A DNA stretch of 64,000 nt from Saccharothrix sp. ALI-22-I (GTDB lineage Bacteria; Actinomycetota; Actinomycetes; Mycobacteriales; Pseudonocardiaceae), in the NCBI RefSeq assembly GCF_001984175.1, contig NZ_MTQP01000062.1, positions 1-64,000 on the forward strand, written 5' to 3'. Below the pieces are notes generated by a model that was not told where the DNA came from, did no database searches, and saw only the letters and a program-made list of their open reading frames with translations. The translations under genes and the position numbers were made by a program. Below, one piece after another: positions 43,829-52,011 of this stretch. The first letter of the stretch is position 1. Each line of letters opens with the position of its first letter.

Positions 43829-44308
43829 CTACTTCGTGTCCTGCCGGGTGCTGAGGACGACCTGGCGGTCGCCGAGCGGCGCGTCCAGCTTCGCGGTCAG
43901 CGGCGGGTAGCGGATGTCCATGGTGCAGATCTGCTGGTCCACCGGTGTGGTCTCGACCAGCACGACCTTCACCACCTGGGCGTTCTGCTCGGCGATCTCG
44001 ACGCTCGCCTTGCCGCAGCCGCCTTCCTGGGCGATGACGCCGATCGTGCTGCCGTCACCCTCGGTCCAGGCGGTGGTGGGAGTGCCCTCGGGGACGCTGG
44101 TCGCGTCCACCTTGTCCTTGGGCACTTCCTTGGCGCCCGGTGGCACGGGGCTCTCGAACTCCGGCTCTTCGCTGGGCGAGGTCGTCGGCTGTGCCGACGT
44201 GGTCAGCGTCGGACCCCCGGCAGCCGGACCGACGGGCGTGGACGTTGCGCAGGCAGCGAGCACGACCAGCAGCGCAGCCGCACCGATCGCGGTTCCAAGG
44301 CTTCTCAT
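43829..44308 (-). CDS. Putative lipoprotein, tandem paralogue
   Basis: 159 residues. Signal peptide with lipobox VVLAAC, then a Pro/Thr/Ser/Glu linker, then the same C-terminal domain as the downstream lipoprotein (GGCGKASVEI, QQICTMDIRYPP, LDAPLGDRQVVLSTRQD). The two conserved cysteines probably form a disulfide outside the membrane. ATG 44308 is chosen because it gives a compact signal peptide; a start nine codons upstream is possible. With the next gene (about 90 bases apart, same strand) it is a tandem duplication that has diverged mainly in the linker. Confidence 0.8.
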   Translation of the reverse strand: MRSLGTAIGAAALLVVLAACATSTPVGPAAGGPTLTTSAQPTTSPSEEPEFESPVPPGAKEVPKDKVDATSVPEGTPTTAWTEGDGSTIGVIAQEGGCGKASVEIAEQNAQVVKVVLVETTPVDQQICTMDIRYPPLTAKLDAPLGDRQVVLSTRQDTK

Positions 44309-44390
44309 GTGCAGAGGACGTAGCCACCCACCCACCGGGTTGCCCCGCCCTTTTCACAGTTACCCGATCAGCTGGCCCACCACCGCGCCT

Positions 44391-44510
44391 GAACGTTCAA
44401 CTCGGCTGTTCCGAACGTACGACACGCGCGTTCTGAACGTTGGACACGCGCGTGTCCAACGTTGGGAACGCGCGTGTCCAACGTTCGCGTACCCCGAGTT
44501 GAACGTTCAG
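44391..44510. repeat. Dispersed 22-bp intergenic repeat, locus E, arranged as a large palindrome
   Basis: Units start at 44413 and 44435 on the plus strand. They then meet inverted copies at the centre TGGACACGCGCGTGTCCA (44441-44458), a perfect 18-base palindrome. The outer arms GAACGTTCAACTCGG (44391-44405) and CCGAGTTGAACGTTC (44494-44508) are exact inverses, so the whole 118 bases can fold into a long hairpin. It lies downstream of the minus-strand gene beginning at 45670. Confidence 0.9.
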
Positions 44511-44518
44511 AACGGCGG

Positions 44519-45670
44519 TTACGGGGTGGGGGGTAGGGCTGTTTTGATGCCGGTTACGGCGTGGCGTAGGGCGTCCAGGCGTTGGGCTGAGGCCAGGCCC
44601 GCGTGGTACAGGTGGAACTCCTGGACGCCGGCCTCCGCGTAGGCCAGCCACTCCTTCAGCAGTTCGTCGCCGTCCGCCGGCTTCGGCGGCAGGGCCAGCA
44701 CGTACGCGGCAGTGCGCACGTCGGCTTCCGCGCGCAGGGCGCGGATCGCGGGCACGGACGCGTCCACGCCCGGCCAGCACGTCATGGTCAGCACGTCGAC
44801 GTCGGCGTCGACTCCCCCGGCGACCGTGGCGAACGGGCCGGTGCCCCACGGGTCGGCGGTGGCGTGCGCGGCGATGCGGGTGGAAGGCGATGAAGACCTG
44901 ATCAGGCCGACCAACTCGCGCCGCAAGGAGCGGGAGAGCTCCGTGCGCACCTCGCGCACGTGTGCGGCCTGATCCCCCAGTGCCTCTTCCACGCCGGCAG
45001 CACCGCTGTCGATCCCCGCACGCACCGCGGCGCGCAAGCCGTCCGGGTCGTCGTAGCGCTCAACGCACGCCGAGCAGAAGCACAGCGACAGCAGCTTCTG
45101 CTGCACGGCCGACCAGTCCGCGCCGTCGGTCTTCTCGTGGTGCCCGCCGTGGAAGAACCCGAGCGGCCCGCACGCCTCCAGCACGATCCCGTCCGGCCGG
45201 CCCAGCTCCAGCACCTCGGACACCAGTGTCCGCGCGTACTCGACGACGTCGTCATGAGACGGGCACAGCGCGTACGGATACAGGTCACCGAAAGCGTTGC
45301 GCACCACCACGTCGGGGTTCGCATCGCCCAACCGGCTGCTGTGCGTCAGCACGGTCCACGCGTACACCGGCAGCCCGGCCGCACGCAGGGCGGAAGCGGC
45401 CTCCCCATAGGAGTCGTCACCGTCCATCCAGGACGGCGACGCGGGCACCAACCGCTTGCCCCGCCACGCCTCCTCCCGCACCGGCAGGTAGAACGCCGCG
45501 TGCCTGGCGTCCACCATGCGGCGCGAAGGGTGGAACGGTGTCGCGGCCCGCACGGTGTGGTAAGACGCGGCCAACGCCACCGCGTCCACACCCAACGACA
45601 CGACGCGCTCAACCGCAGCCGGGTCGCCTACGACATCCCAGGGGTACAAATGCGCAACGGTGGTCACCAC
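44519..45670 (-). CDS. Uncharacterised protein encoded with the glucarate pathway
   Basis: A 383-residue soluble protein I do not recognise. The composition and secondary-structure pattern (TVAHLYPWDVVGD, VVSLGVDAVALAAS, IVLEACGPLGFFHGGHHEK, TRIAAHATADPW, VQEFHLYHAGLAS) suggest an alpha/beta barrel like glycosidases or sugar-acid hydrolases, with acidic and histidine residues at strand ends. The gene overlaps the stop of glucarate dehydratase by a few bases (GTG 45670 or 45667), so it is the third gene of the kdgD-gudD operon. A role on a sugar acid or its lactone or glycoside is a fair inference, not shown. Confidence 0.7.
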   Translation of the reverse strand: MVTTVAHLYPWDVVGDPAAVERVVSLGVDAVALAASYHTVRAATPFHPSRRMVDARHAAFYLPVREEAWRGKRLVPASPSWMDGDDSYGEAASALRAAGLPVYAWTVLTHSSRLGDANPDVVVRNAFGDLYPYALCPSHDDVVEYARTLVSEVLELGRPDGIVLEACGPLGFFHGGHHEKTDGADWSAVQQKLLSLCFCSACVERYDDPDGLRAAVRAGIDSGAAGVEEALGDQAAHVREVRTELSRSLRRELVGLIRSSSPSTRIAAHATADPWGTGPFATVAGGVDADVDVLTMTCWPGVDASVPAIRALRAEADVRTAAYVLALPPKPADGDELLKEWLAYAEAGVQEFHLYHAGLASAQRLDALRHAVTGIKTALPPTP

Positions 45671-46920
45671 CGGGGGCGCTTCCTCTCGTAAGACGGGTCG
45701 TGCTTCTGCATGTAACCGGTGTCATCGCGCTGCACGACGCCGCACGTCCGGTAGTTCTCCGCGAGCCGTGCCAGGGCATCACGGTCCAGCTCGACACCCA
45801 GCCCCGGCGCGGTCGGCACCGCCACCGCCCCGTCCACGAACGTGAACGGAGAAGTGATCACGTCGTCCGAAACGTTCCAAGGGTAGTGCGTGTCGCACGC
45901 GTAGTTCAGGTTCGGCGTGGTCGCGGCGAGGTGCGTCATGGCGGCCAGGCTGACGCCCAGGTGCGAGTTGGAGTGCATGGACAGGCCGATGCCGAACGTC
46001 CGGCAGATCGCCGCCAACTCCTTGGACCGGGCCAACCCGCCCCAGTAGTGGTGGTCGGACAGGAGGACCTGCACCGCACCCGCCTCCACCGAACGGGCGA
46101 TGTGCTCGAACGCGATCACGCACATGTTCGTCGCCAGCGGCATCGGCGCGCCCGCCGCCACCGCGGCCATCCCGTCGATGCCCGGAGCCGGGTCCTCCAG
46201 GTACTCGACCACGCCGTCGAGTTCCGCCGCGACCTTCAGCGACGTCTCCGGCGTCCACGCCGCGTTGGGGTCCAGCCGCAGCGGGTGGTCCGGGAACGCC
46301 TCGCGCAGCGCGTGGATCGCCTCGATCTCCTGCTCGGGCCGGAACACGCCGCCCTTGAGCTTGATCGACCCGAACCCGTGCCGGTCGATCAGCATCCGGG
46401 CCTGTTCCACGATGCCCGGCGGGTCCAACGCCTCGCCGAACTCGTCGGGAGGGGAACCGGGGTGCGCGGCCCACTTGTAGAACAGGTAGGCGCTGTACGG
46501 CACGGCGGACCGCACCGCGCCGCCGAGCAGGTCGCTCACCGGCCGGCCGAGCGCCTTGCCGCGGATGTCCCAGGTCGCCACCTCGAACGGCGAGAACACC
46601 CGGTCCACAGTGGACTCGACGGTCAGCGGCCCGGTCAGCCCGTGCCGGTCCGACCCGGCCTCGCCGCCCAACGCCGCGGCGATCCGCGAGTACATCTCGT
46701 TCAACGAGTGCACGTCCAGACCCACCAGAGCGGGTGCGGCGGTGCGCATCCGGTTCAGGTGGCCGATATCGCCGTAACTCTCGCCGAGCCCCGAGATCCC
46801 CTCGTCGGTGTGCACCTCCACGATGGTGCGCAGCGCCCACGGCTCGTGCACGCCCACCGAGTTCAGCAGCGGCGGGTCGTGGAAGGCCACCGGGGTGATG
46901 GCGATGTCGGTGATCCTCAT
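45664..46920 (-). CDS. gudD: Glucarate dehydratase (enolase superfamily)
   Basis: Dehydrates D-glucarate (and L-idarate) to 5-dehydro-4-deoxy-D-glucarate. 418 residues. The enolase-superfamily residues are in place: the Lys pair of SIKLKGGVF, metal ligands in RLDPNAAW, VEYLEDPAP and LATNMCV, and the catalytic His in SMHSNSHLG. YKWAAHPG and YWGGLARSKEL are GudD-type loops. Its ATG overlaps the kdgD stop (ATGA) and the next gene overlaps its own stop. Galactarate activity cannot be excluded. Confidence 0.93.
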   Translation of the reverse strand: MRITDIAITPVAFHDPPLLNSVGVHEPWALRTIVEVHTDEGISGLGESYGDIGHLNRMRTAAPALVGLDVHSLNEMYSRIAAALGGEAGSDRHGLTGPLTVESTVDRVFSPFEVATWDIRGKALGRPVSDLLGGAVRSAVPYSAYLFYKWAAHPGSPPDEFGEALDPPGIVEQARMLIDRHGFGSIKLKGGVFRPEQEIEAIHALREAFPDHPLRLDPNAAWTPETSLKVAAELDGVVEYLEDPAPGIDGMAAVAAGAPMPLATNMCVIAFEHIARSVEAGAVQVLLSDHHYWGGLARSKELAAICRTFGIGLSMHSNSHLGVSLAAMTHLAATTPNLNYACDTHYPWNVSDDVITSPFTFVDGAVAVPTAPGLGVELDRDALARLAENYRTCGVVQRDDTGYMQKHDPSYERKRPRW

Positions 46921-47819
46921 GCGGACAGGCTCCGCCCGGCCGCGATGATCTTCTCCAACTCCGCCACGTGCTCCGGCGTCGGGTCGAGCAGCGGCGCGCG
47001 GACGCCGCCGACGTCGAGCCCGATGCCCCGGACCGCGGCCTTGACCAGCGACACCGCGTAACCGGGCACCTTGTCGCGCAACTCGACCAGTGGCTTGTAG
47101 AACTCCAACAGGTAGCGGTTGACCAGCGCGTCGTCACCGTTGTGCACGGCGTGGTAGAAGCCGAGCGAGATCTCCGGCGCGAAGCAGAACACCGCCGACG
47201 AGTACAGCTCCACGCCGATGCCCCGGTACGCGGGCACGGTCAGTTCCGCGGTCGGCAGGCCGTTGAAGAACTGGAACGGCTTGTCGACCGCCGCGCGCAC
47301 CGAGAGCACGATGCGGTGCATCCGGTCGATGTCGCCGAGCCCGTCCTTGAACCCGACGACGGTCGGCAGCGACGCGACCTGCACCGCCGTCTCCGGCGTG
47401 AACACCGCGTTGTTGCGCTGGTAGACGATCAGCGGCAGGTCGGACGCGCCCGCCACCTCCGTCACGTACCGCACCAACCCCTTCGCCGGGTTGGTGACCA
47501 GGTACGGCGGCAACAGCAGCAGACCGTCCGCACCGGCCCGTGCGGCGCCTTCGGCGATCCGCTTGGCGGTCGGCAGCGGCCCGCCCGCGCCGGAGAACAC
47601 CGGTACCCGCCCGGCGGTCGCCTCGACCGTGACGGCCACCGCGCGTTCGACCTCCGACGGCTCCAACGCGTGGAACTCGCCGGTGCCGCAGGCGACGAAC
47701 ACGCCGCCCGCGCCCGCCGCCACTCCGCGCTTGACGTGCTCGGCCAGCACGTCCTCCGCGAGCCCGCCGTTCGCGTCGAACGGCGTCACCGGGAAGAACA
47801 GCACCCCATCCAGTTGCAT
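46917..47819 (-). CDS. kdgD: 5-dehydro-4-deoxyglucarate dehydratase
   Basis: DapA-family aldolase-fold enzyme (300 residues) turning 5-dehydro-4-deoxyglucarate into 2-oxoglutarate semialdehyde with loss of water and CO2. Seen: FFPVTPFDANGGL, CGTGEFHALEPSE, the Tyr of IVYQRNN and the Schiff-base Lys in VVGFKDGLGD. It is the first gene of the minus-strand operon. ATG 47819 has GAAGG upstream; the long upstream frame belongs to decayed sequence. It lies directly after the ruined ABC permease. Confidence 0.95.
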   Translation of the reverse strand: MQLDGVLFFPVTPFDANGGLAEDVLAEHVKRGVAAGAGGVFVACGTGEFHALEPSEVERAVAVTVEATAGRVPVFSGAGGPLPTAKRIAEGAARAGADGLLLLPPYLVTNPAKGLVRYVTEVAGASDLPLIVYQRNNAVFTPETAVQVASLPTVVGFKDGLGDIDRMHRIVLSVRAAVDKPFQFFNGLPTAELTVPAYRGIGVELYSSAVFCFAPEISLGFYHAVHNGDDALVNRYLLEFYKPLVELRDKVPGYAVSLVKAAVRGIGLDVGGVRAPLLDPTPEHVAELEKIIAAGRSLSA

Positions 47820-47829
47820 ACCCAGACCT

Positions 47830-48182
47830 TCATCCCTTGATCGCTCCGGTGGTGATCCCACGCAGGAAGGACTTTTGCGGCGACCGGCACGTGAGCAGGC
47901 TCGGCACCGGCGCCGGCAAGGCTCCGGCGAGCACGATTCCCGGCCGCACCCGGTCGTCGGAACGCGACGACGGCGGTGCGGCGGTCGGCGTGCGGTTCGC
48001 CGGGCGCGGGCAGGCACGGGGAGGCTGCGGATCCGAGCCCGGATCGACGTCTTCCCCGTGCGGACTCCTTGCGTGCCAGCGCATAGGCGGCGAACACACT
48101 GACGGCAAGGTGGAGCAGCAGGGCACCATCGGCGACGATGAACGGGTCCGCGCCGACGCGGCACCGGTCGCGGCACGTTTCA
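47830..48182 (-). pseudogene. Remnant of a sugar ABC transporter permease (MalG type)
   Basis: Two pieces of a carbohydrate permease remain in different frames. Around 48150-48060, in one frame, the sequence reads PFIVADGALLLHLAVSVFAAYALARKE, a MalG-type membrane helix ending (given here by its key words VSVFAAYALAR). About 60 codons later, in another frame, PQKSFLRGITTGAIKG followed by a stop at 47830 is the classical MalG C-terminus. A normal protein has about 200 residues between these points, so there is a large internal deletion plus frameshifts. It sits directly upstream of kdgD on the same strand, so it was probably the transporter of this pathway. Confidence 0.72.
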
Positions 48183-48211
48183 CGTTCCGGGGCGTTCCGC
48201 GTGGCGTGGTT

Positions 48212-48246
48212 CCTGTGGGGCGACCCCGTTGGGGCCGCCCCACAGG
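48212..48246. terminator. Strong hairpin within the decayed transporter region
   Basis: CCTGTGGGGCG-A-CCCC pairs with GGGG-C-CGCCCCACAGG, 15 of 16 pairs around a 3-base loop. It lies between the receptor and permease remnants. No T-run. It looks like a terminator or attenuator that survived gene loss. Confidence 0.6.
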
Positions 48247-48308
48247 GTGGGAAGCAACGGCACCGCCGCCACTAGCCGCCGCCCCCACGTCTTGGGTGTC
48301 GAGCGCTG

Positions 48309-48623
48309 TCACCGGGCCACCTTGGGCGACCTGGCGGTCCACGTCCAGGAGTTGCGCAACCACGGCCGCTCCGAGGAATTCACCGGTTTGGCGGATGCCG
48401 CCGGGTCGGCGGACCCCGCGGCGACGGCGGGTCGGCCGTCGCGGGACCGGGTGCGGACCTTGATCGACGGTGCCGCGCCGCAGGCCCGGAGCTGGGACGA
48501 CACGTCGCGCTCGGGCCGGGCCGGAACACCGTTCGACGGCGGGGAACCGCAGGTCGAGGACACGACAAGACCCGCGACGGTCACGACAGCGGTGGCCGTG
48601 GTGCGCCCGCGGGAGGGTGTCAT
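48309..48623 (-). pseudogene. Remnant 5' end of a sugar ABC transporter substrate-binding lipoprotein
   Basis: ATG 48623 with AGGAG upstream opens a convincing lipoprotein signal (TTATAVVTVAGLVVSSTCGSP, Cys near residue 24; cited in part only), but the mature sequence soon becomes Arg/Ser/Ala-rich without receptor features and stops at 48309 after about 104 residues. A normal receptor has 400 or more. A proper start joined to nonsense, followed by permease debris, indicates a deleted transporter operon. The region 48183-48308 between holds only the hairpin and degraded sequence. Confidence 0.6.
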
Positions 48624-48761
48624 TGACGGTGACTCCTGTTCACAGCCCTGTTCAGATACATGAAATGGGGTCGTACTTGTGAACGTGTTGGGCGGACTGT
48701 AAGAATCGGCGCAGCGACGTGTCAAGAGCGTGTTGCCGGAACATTTCCCGTGGAGGACTTG

Positions 48762-49544
48762 GTGACTGGACCCGCGTCACCCGCTCGGCCGAACGCGGTC
48801 AAGTCGGCCGATCGGACTGTGGAACTGCTCGAAGTGCTGTCGGCGTCGGACCGCCCGTTGACGCTGACCGAACTGCACCGCGAGCTGAGCTACCCGAAGT
48901 CGAGCCTCTACATGCTCTTGCAGACGCTCGTCGCGCGCGGCTGGGTGGAACTCGACCCGAGCCGCGGCACCTACGGCATCGGTGTCCGGGCCCTGCTCGT
49001 CGGCACGTCGTACCTCGACCACGACCCGGTGGTGCAGGTCGCCATCCGGGTGATGGAGCAGGTGCGCCGGGAGATCAACGAGACGGTCCACCTGGCCCGG
49101 CTCGACGGCTCCGACGTGATCTACCTGGCCAGCCGCGAGTCCGAACACCACCTGCGCGTGGTCTCCCGCGTCGGCCGACGGCTGCCCGCGCACTCCACAT
49201 CGCTGGGCAAGGCGCTGCTGGCGGCGCGCACCCCGGCCGAGGTCGACGCCATACTGCCCACGCGGCTGGACCCGCTGACCCCGAACACGATCATCGAACG
49301 CCCGGCGCTGCACGCCCAACTCGCGGGGTTCCGCGCGATCGGCTACGCGCACGAGCGTGAGGAGAACACGCCCGGTCTGGGCTGCTTCGCCGTCGCGCTG
49401 CCCTACCGCAACCCGGTGCTCGACGCGATGAGCTGCTCGGTGCCGTTGGGCCGGCTCGACCCGGAGCACGAACGGCAGGTCGTCGAAGCACTGCTGCACG
49501 CCGCCCGCACGATCACCGAACTGCTGCGCCAGTTCGGCCGCTGA
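48762..49544 (+). CDS. IclR-family transcriptional regulator
   Basis: 260 residues. An N-terminal winged helix (VKSADRTVELLEVL, LTELHRELSYPKSSLYMLL) and a C-terminal IclR effector domain (HSTSLGKALLAA, the family hallmark, and GFRAIGYAHEREENTPGLGCFAVAL by its key words). GTG 48762 follows GGAGG by five bases. It stands between the two halves of the uronate pathway, transcribed with udh and the dehydrogenase and divergent from the transporter and kdgD side, and is likely their common regulator. The ligand may be a sugar acid. Confidence 0.92.
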   Translation: MTGPASPARPNAVKSADRTVELLEVLSASDRPLTLTELHRELSYPKSSLYMLLQTLVARGWVELDPSRGTYGIGVRALLVGTSYLDHDPVVQVAIRVMEQVRREINETVHLARLDGSDVIYLASRESEHHLRVVSRVGRRLPAHSTSLGKALLAARTPAEVDAILPTRLDPLTPNTIIERPALHAQLAGFRAIGYAHEREENTPGLGCFAVALPYRNPVLDAMSCSVPLGRLDPEHERQVVEALLHAARTITELLRQFGR

Positions 49545-49587
49545 TTTTCGAGTTTTCGAGCTGACACAGTTGCTGAAAGGGATCGAC

Positions 49588-50412
49588 GTGACCGCACGAA
49601 TCCTGATCACCGGCGCCGCCGGCATAGTCGGCACGCTCATGCGCACCCGACTCGCCGCACCGGACCGGACCCTGCGCCTGCTGGACATCGCCGAGCTGCC
49701 GCCGGCCGCCGAGGGCGAACGGGTCGAGCTGGTCACGGCGTCGGTGACCGACGAGGCCGCGATGGAGGCGGCGTGCGCGGACGTCGACGCGGTGATCCAC
49801 CTCGGCGGGCACAGCCTGGAGCGGCCGTGGGCGCAGATCCTGGACGTGAACATCAACGGCACCCACGTGGTGCTGGAGGCGGCGCGTCGGGCCGGGGTTT
49901 CGCGGGTGGTGCTGGCCAGCTCCAACCACGCGGTCGGGTACTACGAGCGTGCGTCCGGTGAGGCCGGCGACTACCTGTTCCCGCAGCCGGACACGTACTA
50001 CGGCGTGAGCAAGGTGGCGTTGGAGGCGTTGGGGAGCCTGTACGCGTCGCGGTACGGGATGGACGTGATCGCGGTGCGGATCGGGTCGTGCTTCGAGAAG
50101 CCGCGTGACTTCCGGATGCTGTCGACGTGGTTGTCGCCCGACGACGGCGCGCGGCTGTTCGAGGCTTGTCTCGCGGCGCCGTCACCGGGGTTCCGGGTGA
50201 TCTGGGGCGTTTCGGACAACACGCGTCGGTGGTTCTCGCTGACCGAGGCGGAGTCGCTGGGGTACAAGTCTTTGGACAACTCCGAGGTGTACGCGGAGGA
50301 AGTGCTGGCGGCTTCCGGCGAGCCACCGGCGGATTCGCCCGCTCGGGTGTACCTGGGTGGCGTGTGGTGCAGCCCGGAGTTCGACACTGCGGTGAAGGAG
50401 GCCGGCCGGTGA
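49588..50412 (+). CDS. udh: Uronate dehydrogenase
   Basis: A 274-residue short-chain/epimerase-fold enzyme oxidising D-glucuronate or D-galacturonate at C1 to the aldaro-lactone with NAD. Dinucleotide motif ILITGAAGIVG, then LASSNHAVGYY and the catalytic Tyr/Lys in DTYYGVSKVALE; the RIGSCF and WGVSDNTRRW segments are those of uronate dehydrogenases. GTG 49588 follows GAAAGG. Overlaps the next gene by four bases. It feeds gudD, encoded 3 kb away on the other strand. Confidence 0.9.
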   Translation: MTARILITGAAGIVGTLMRTRLAAPDRTLRLLDIAELPPAAEGERVELVTASVTDEAAMEAACADVDAVIHLGGHSLERPWAQILDVNINGTHVVLEAARRAGVSRVVLASSNHAVGYYERASGEAGDYLFPQPDTYYGVSKVALEALGSLYASRYGMDVIAVRIGSCFEKPRDFRMLSTWLSPDDGARLFEACLAAPSPGFRVIWGVSDNTRRWFSLTEAESLGYKSLDNSEVYAEEVLAASGEPPADSPARVYLGGVWCSPEFDTAVKEAGR

Positions 50413-51905
50413 GCGGCGGCGTGCAGGGGTACAACCCGCGGACCGGTACGCCCGTCGGGGAGGCGGTGCCGGAGACGTCCGACAGTTCGGTCGATGCTCT
50501 GGCGCGGGCCGGCGAGGCAGCGTTCCCGTCGTGGTCTTCGTTGCCCGCGGTGGAGCGGGCGGCGGTGCTTGAGGCGGTAGCGGACGCCTTGGACGCGTCT
50601 TCGGATGCGTTGGTGGAGATCGCCGAGGCGGAGACGGCGCTGGGCGTGCCCCGGTTGACCACGGAGTTGAAGCGGACCACCAACCAGCTGCGGCTGTTCG
50701 GCGAGGTGCTGCGCGAGGGCAGCTACGTCGAGGCGACGCTGGACTCCGCGAACCCGGACATCATCCCGCCGCGCCCCGTGCTGCGACGGATGCTCCGTCC
50801 ACTAGGGACGGTCGGCGTGTTCTCCGCGTCGAACTTCCCGTTCGCGTTCTCGGTGGCGGGCGGCGACACCGCGTCCGCCCTCGCCGCCGGCTGCCCGGTG
50901 GTGGTGAAGGCGCACCCGTCGCACCCCGGCACTTCGCGCGAGACGGCGCGAATCGTCGAATCCGTCGTCCCGGCGGGTGTTTTCGGCATCGTGCACGGCC
51001 AGCAGGCCGGCGTGGCGCTGGTCAAGCACCCCGCGATCAAGGCCGTCGGCTTCACCGGCTCCACCGCCGGCGGCCGCGCCCTGTTCGACCTGGCCTCGGC
51101 ACGCCCCGACCCGATCCCGTTCTACGGCGAACTGGGCAGCGTGAACCCCACCGTCGTCCTCCCCGAAGCCGCCGCCACCCGCCCCGAGGGGTTCGCGGCC
51201 GAGTTCGTGGGCTCGCTGACGCTGGGCGTAGGCCAGTTCTGCACCAACCCCGGCCTCCTGTTCGCGCCGGAATCCCTGGTCCCCGCCCTGTCCGACGCCG
51301 TGTCGGCGGCCGTAGGCGGCCCGATGCTCAACGAGCGCATGTCCGACTCCTACCGCTCCGGCACCGAAGGCCTGGCCGCATCCGGCCTGGCCGCCCTGGT
51401 CGCCGAAGGCACCGCACCCACCGAGGGCTGGAGCGTAGAGCCCCGCCTGTTCGAGGTACCGCTGTCCACCTTCGCCGAGAACCTGGAAAAGCTCACCGAG
51501 GAACACTTCGGCCCAGCAGCAGTCGTGGTCACCTACACCGACCCCGCCGACCTGGAGTCCGTCCTCCCCCGCCTCCCCGGCACCCTCACCGGCACCGTCC
51601 ACGCCGCCGACACCGAGCACGCCCTGGCCGGCCAGGTCGCCGAGGCGCTGCGGCCAGTTGTCGGACGCCTCATCTTCAACGGCTGGCCAACCGGCGTAGC
51701 CGTGGCCTGGGGCATGCACCACGGCGGCCCCTGGCCCGCCACCACCAACCCGCTCCACACGTCCGTCGGGGCCACCTCGATCCGGCGGTGGGTCGCGCCG
51801 GTGACCTACCAGTCCTGGCCGGACGCACTGCTGCCCGCTGAGCTCCGTGACGCCAACCCGTTGGGCATTCCCCGCCGGGTGGACGGAGTGCTGGGCGTCC
51901 ACTGA
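50409..51905 (+). CDS. 2-oxoglutarate semialdehyde (2,5-dioxovalerate) dehydrogenase
   Basis: A 498-residue aldehyde dehydrogenase of the KGSADH type, the last step of the oxidative uronate pathway, giving 2-oxoglutarate for the TCA cycle. FSASNFPFAFSVAGGD (nucleotide-side), the Glu in FYGELGSVNP and the catalytic Cys in GVGQFCTNPG are present. The unusual GELGSVNP instead of ELGG is typical of this subfamily. GTG 50409 overlaps the udh stop. Specificity is assigned from subfamily motifs and context. Confidence 0.9.
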   Translation: MSGGVQGYNPRTGTPVGEAVPETSDSSVDALARAGEAAFPSWSSLPAVERAAVLEAVADALDASSDALVEIAEAETALGVPRLTTELKRTTNQLRLFGEVLREGSYVEATLDSANPDIIPPRPVLRRMLRPLGTVGVFSASNFPFAFSVAGGDTASALAAGCPVVVKAHPSHPGTSRETARIVESVVPAGVFGIVHGQQAGVALVKHPAIKAVGFTGSTAGGRALFDLASARPDPIPFYGELGSVNPTVVLPEAAATRPEGFAAEFVGSLTLGVGQFCTNPGLLFAPESLVPALSDAVSAAVGGPMLNERMSDSYRSGTEGLAASGLAALVAEGTAPTEGWSVEPRLFEVPLSTFAENLEKLTEEHFGPAAVVVTYTDPADLESVLPRLPGTLTGTVHAADTEHALAGQVAEALRPVVGRLIFNGWPTGVAVAWGMHHGGPWPATTNPLHTSVGATSIRRWVAPVTYQSWPDALLPAELRDANPLGIPRRVDGVLGVH

Positions 51906-51914
51906 GCCGCCGTC

Positions 51915-51957
51915 GGTCCGGCACCCTCCTACGCACCGTGTCGGCGGGTGCCGGACC
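51915..51957. terminator. Hairpin between converging dehydrogenase genes
   Basis: GGTCCGGCACCC pairs perfectly with GGGTGCCGGACC around a 19-base loop. No T-run. It separates the uronate-pathway dehydrogenase from the convergent aldehyde dehydrogenase. Confidence 0.7.
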
Positions 51958-52011
51958 GCGTCGGGCGGGGGCGGGGCATCGGGGCCTCCTGGTCAGGGGG
52001 CGAGGGAAGAG

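Noticed and set aside
48212-48246. Insertion-sequence terminal repeat
   Set aside because: The arms face each other with a 3-base loop and no transposase or target duplication is seen; it fits a terminator hairpin.
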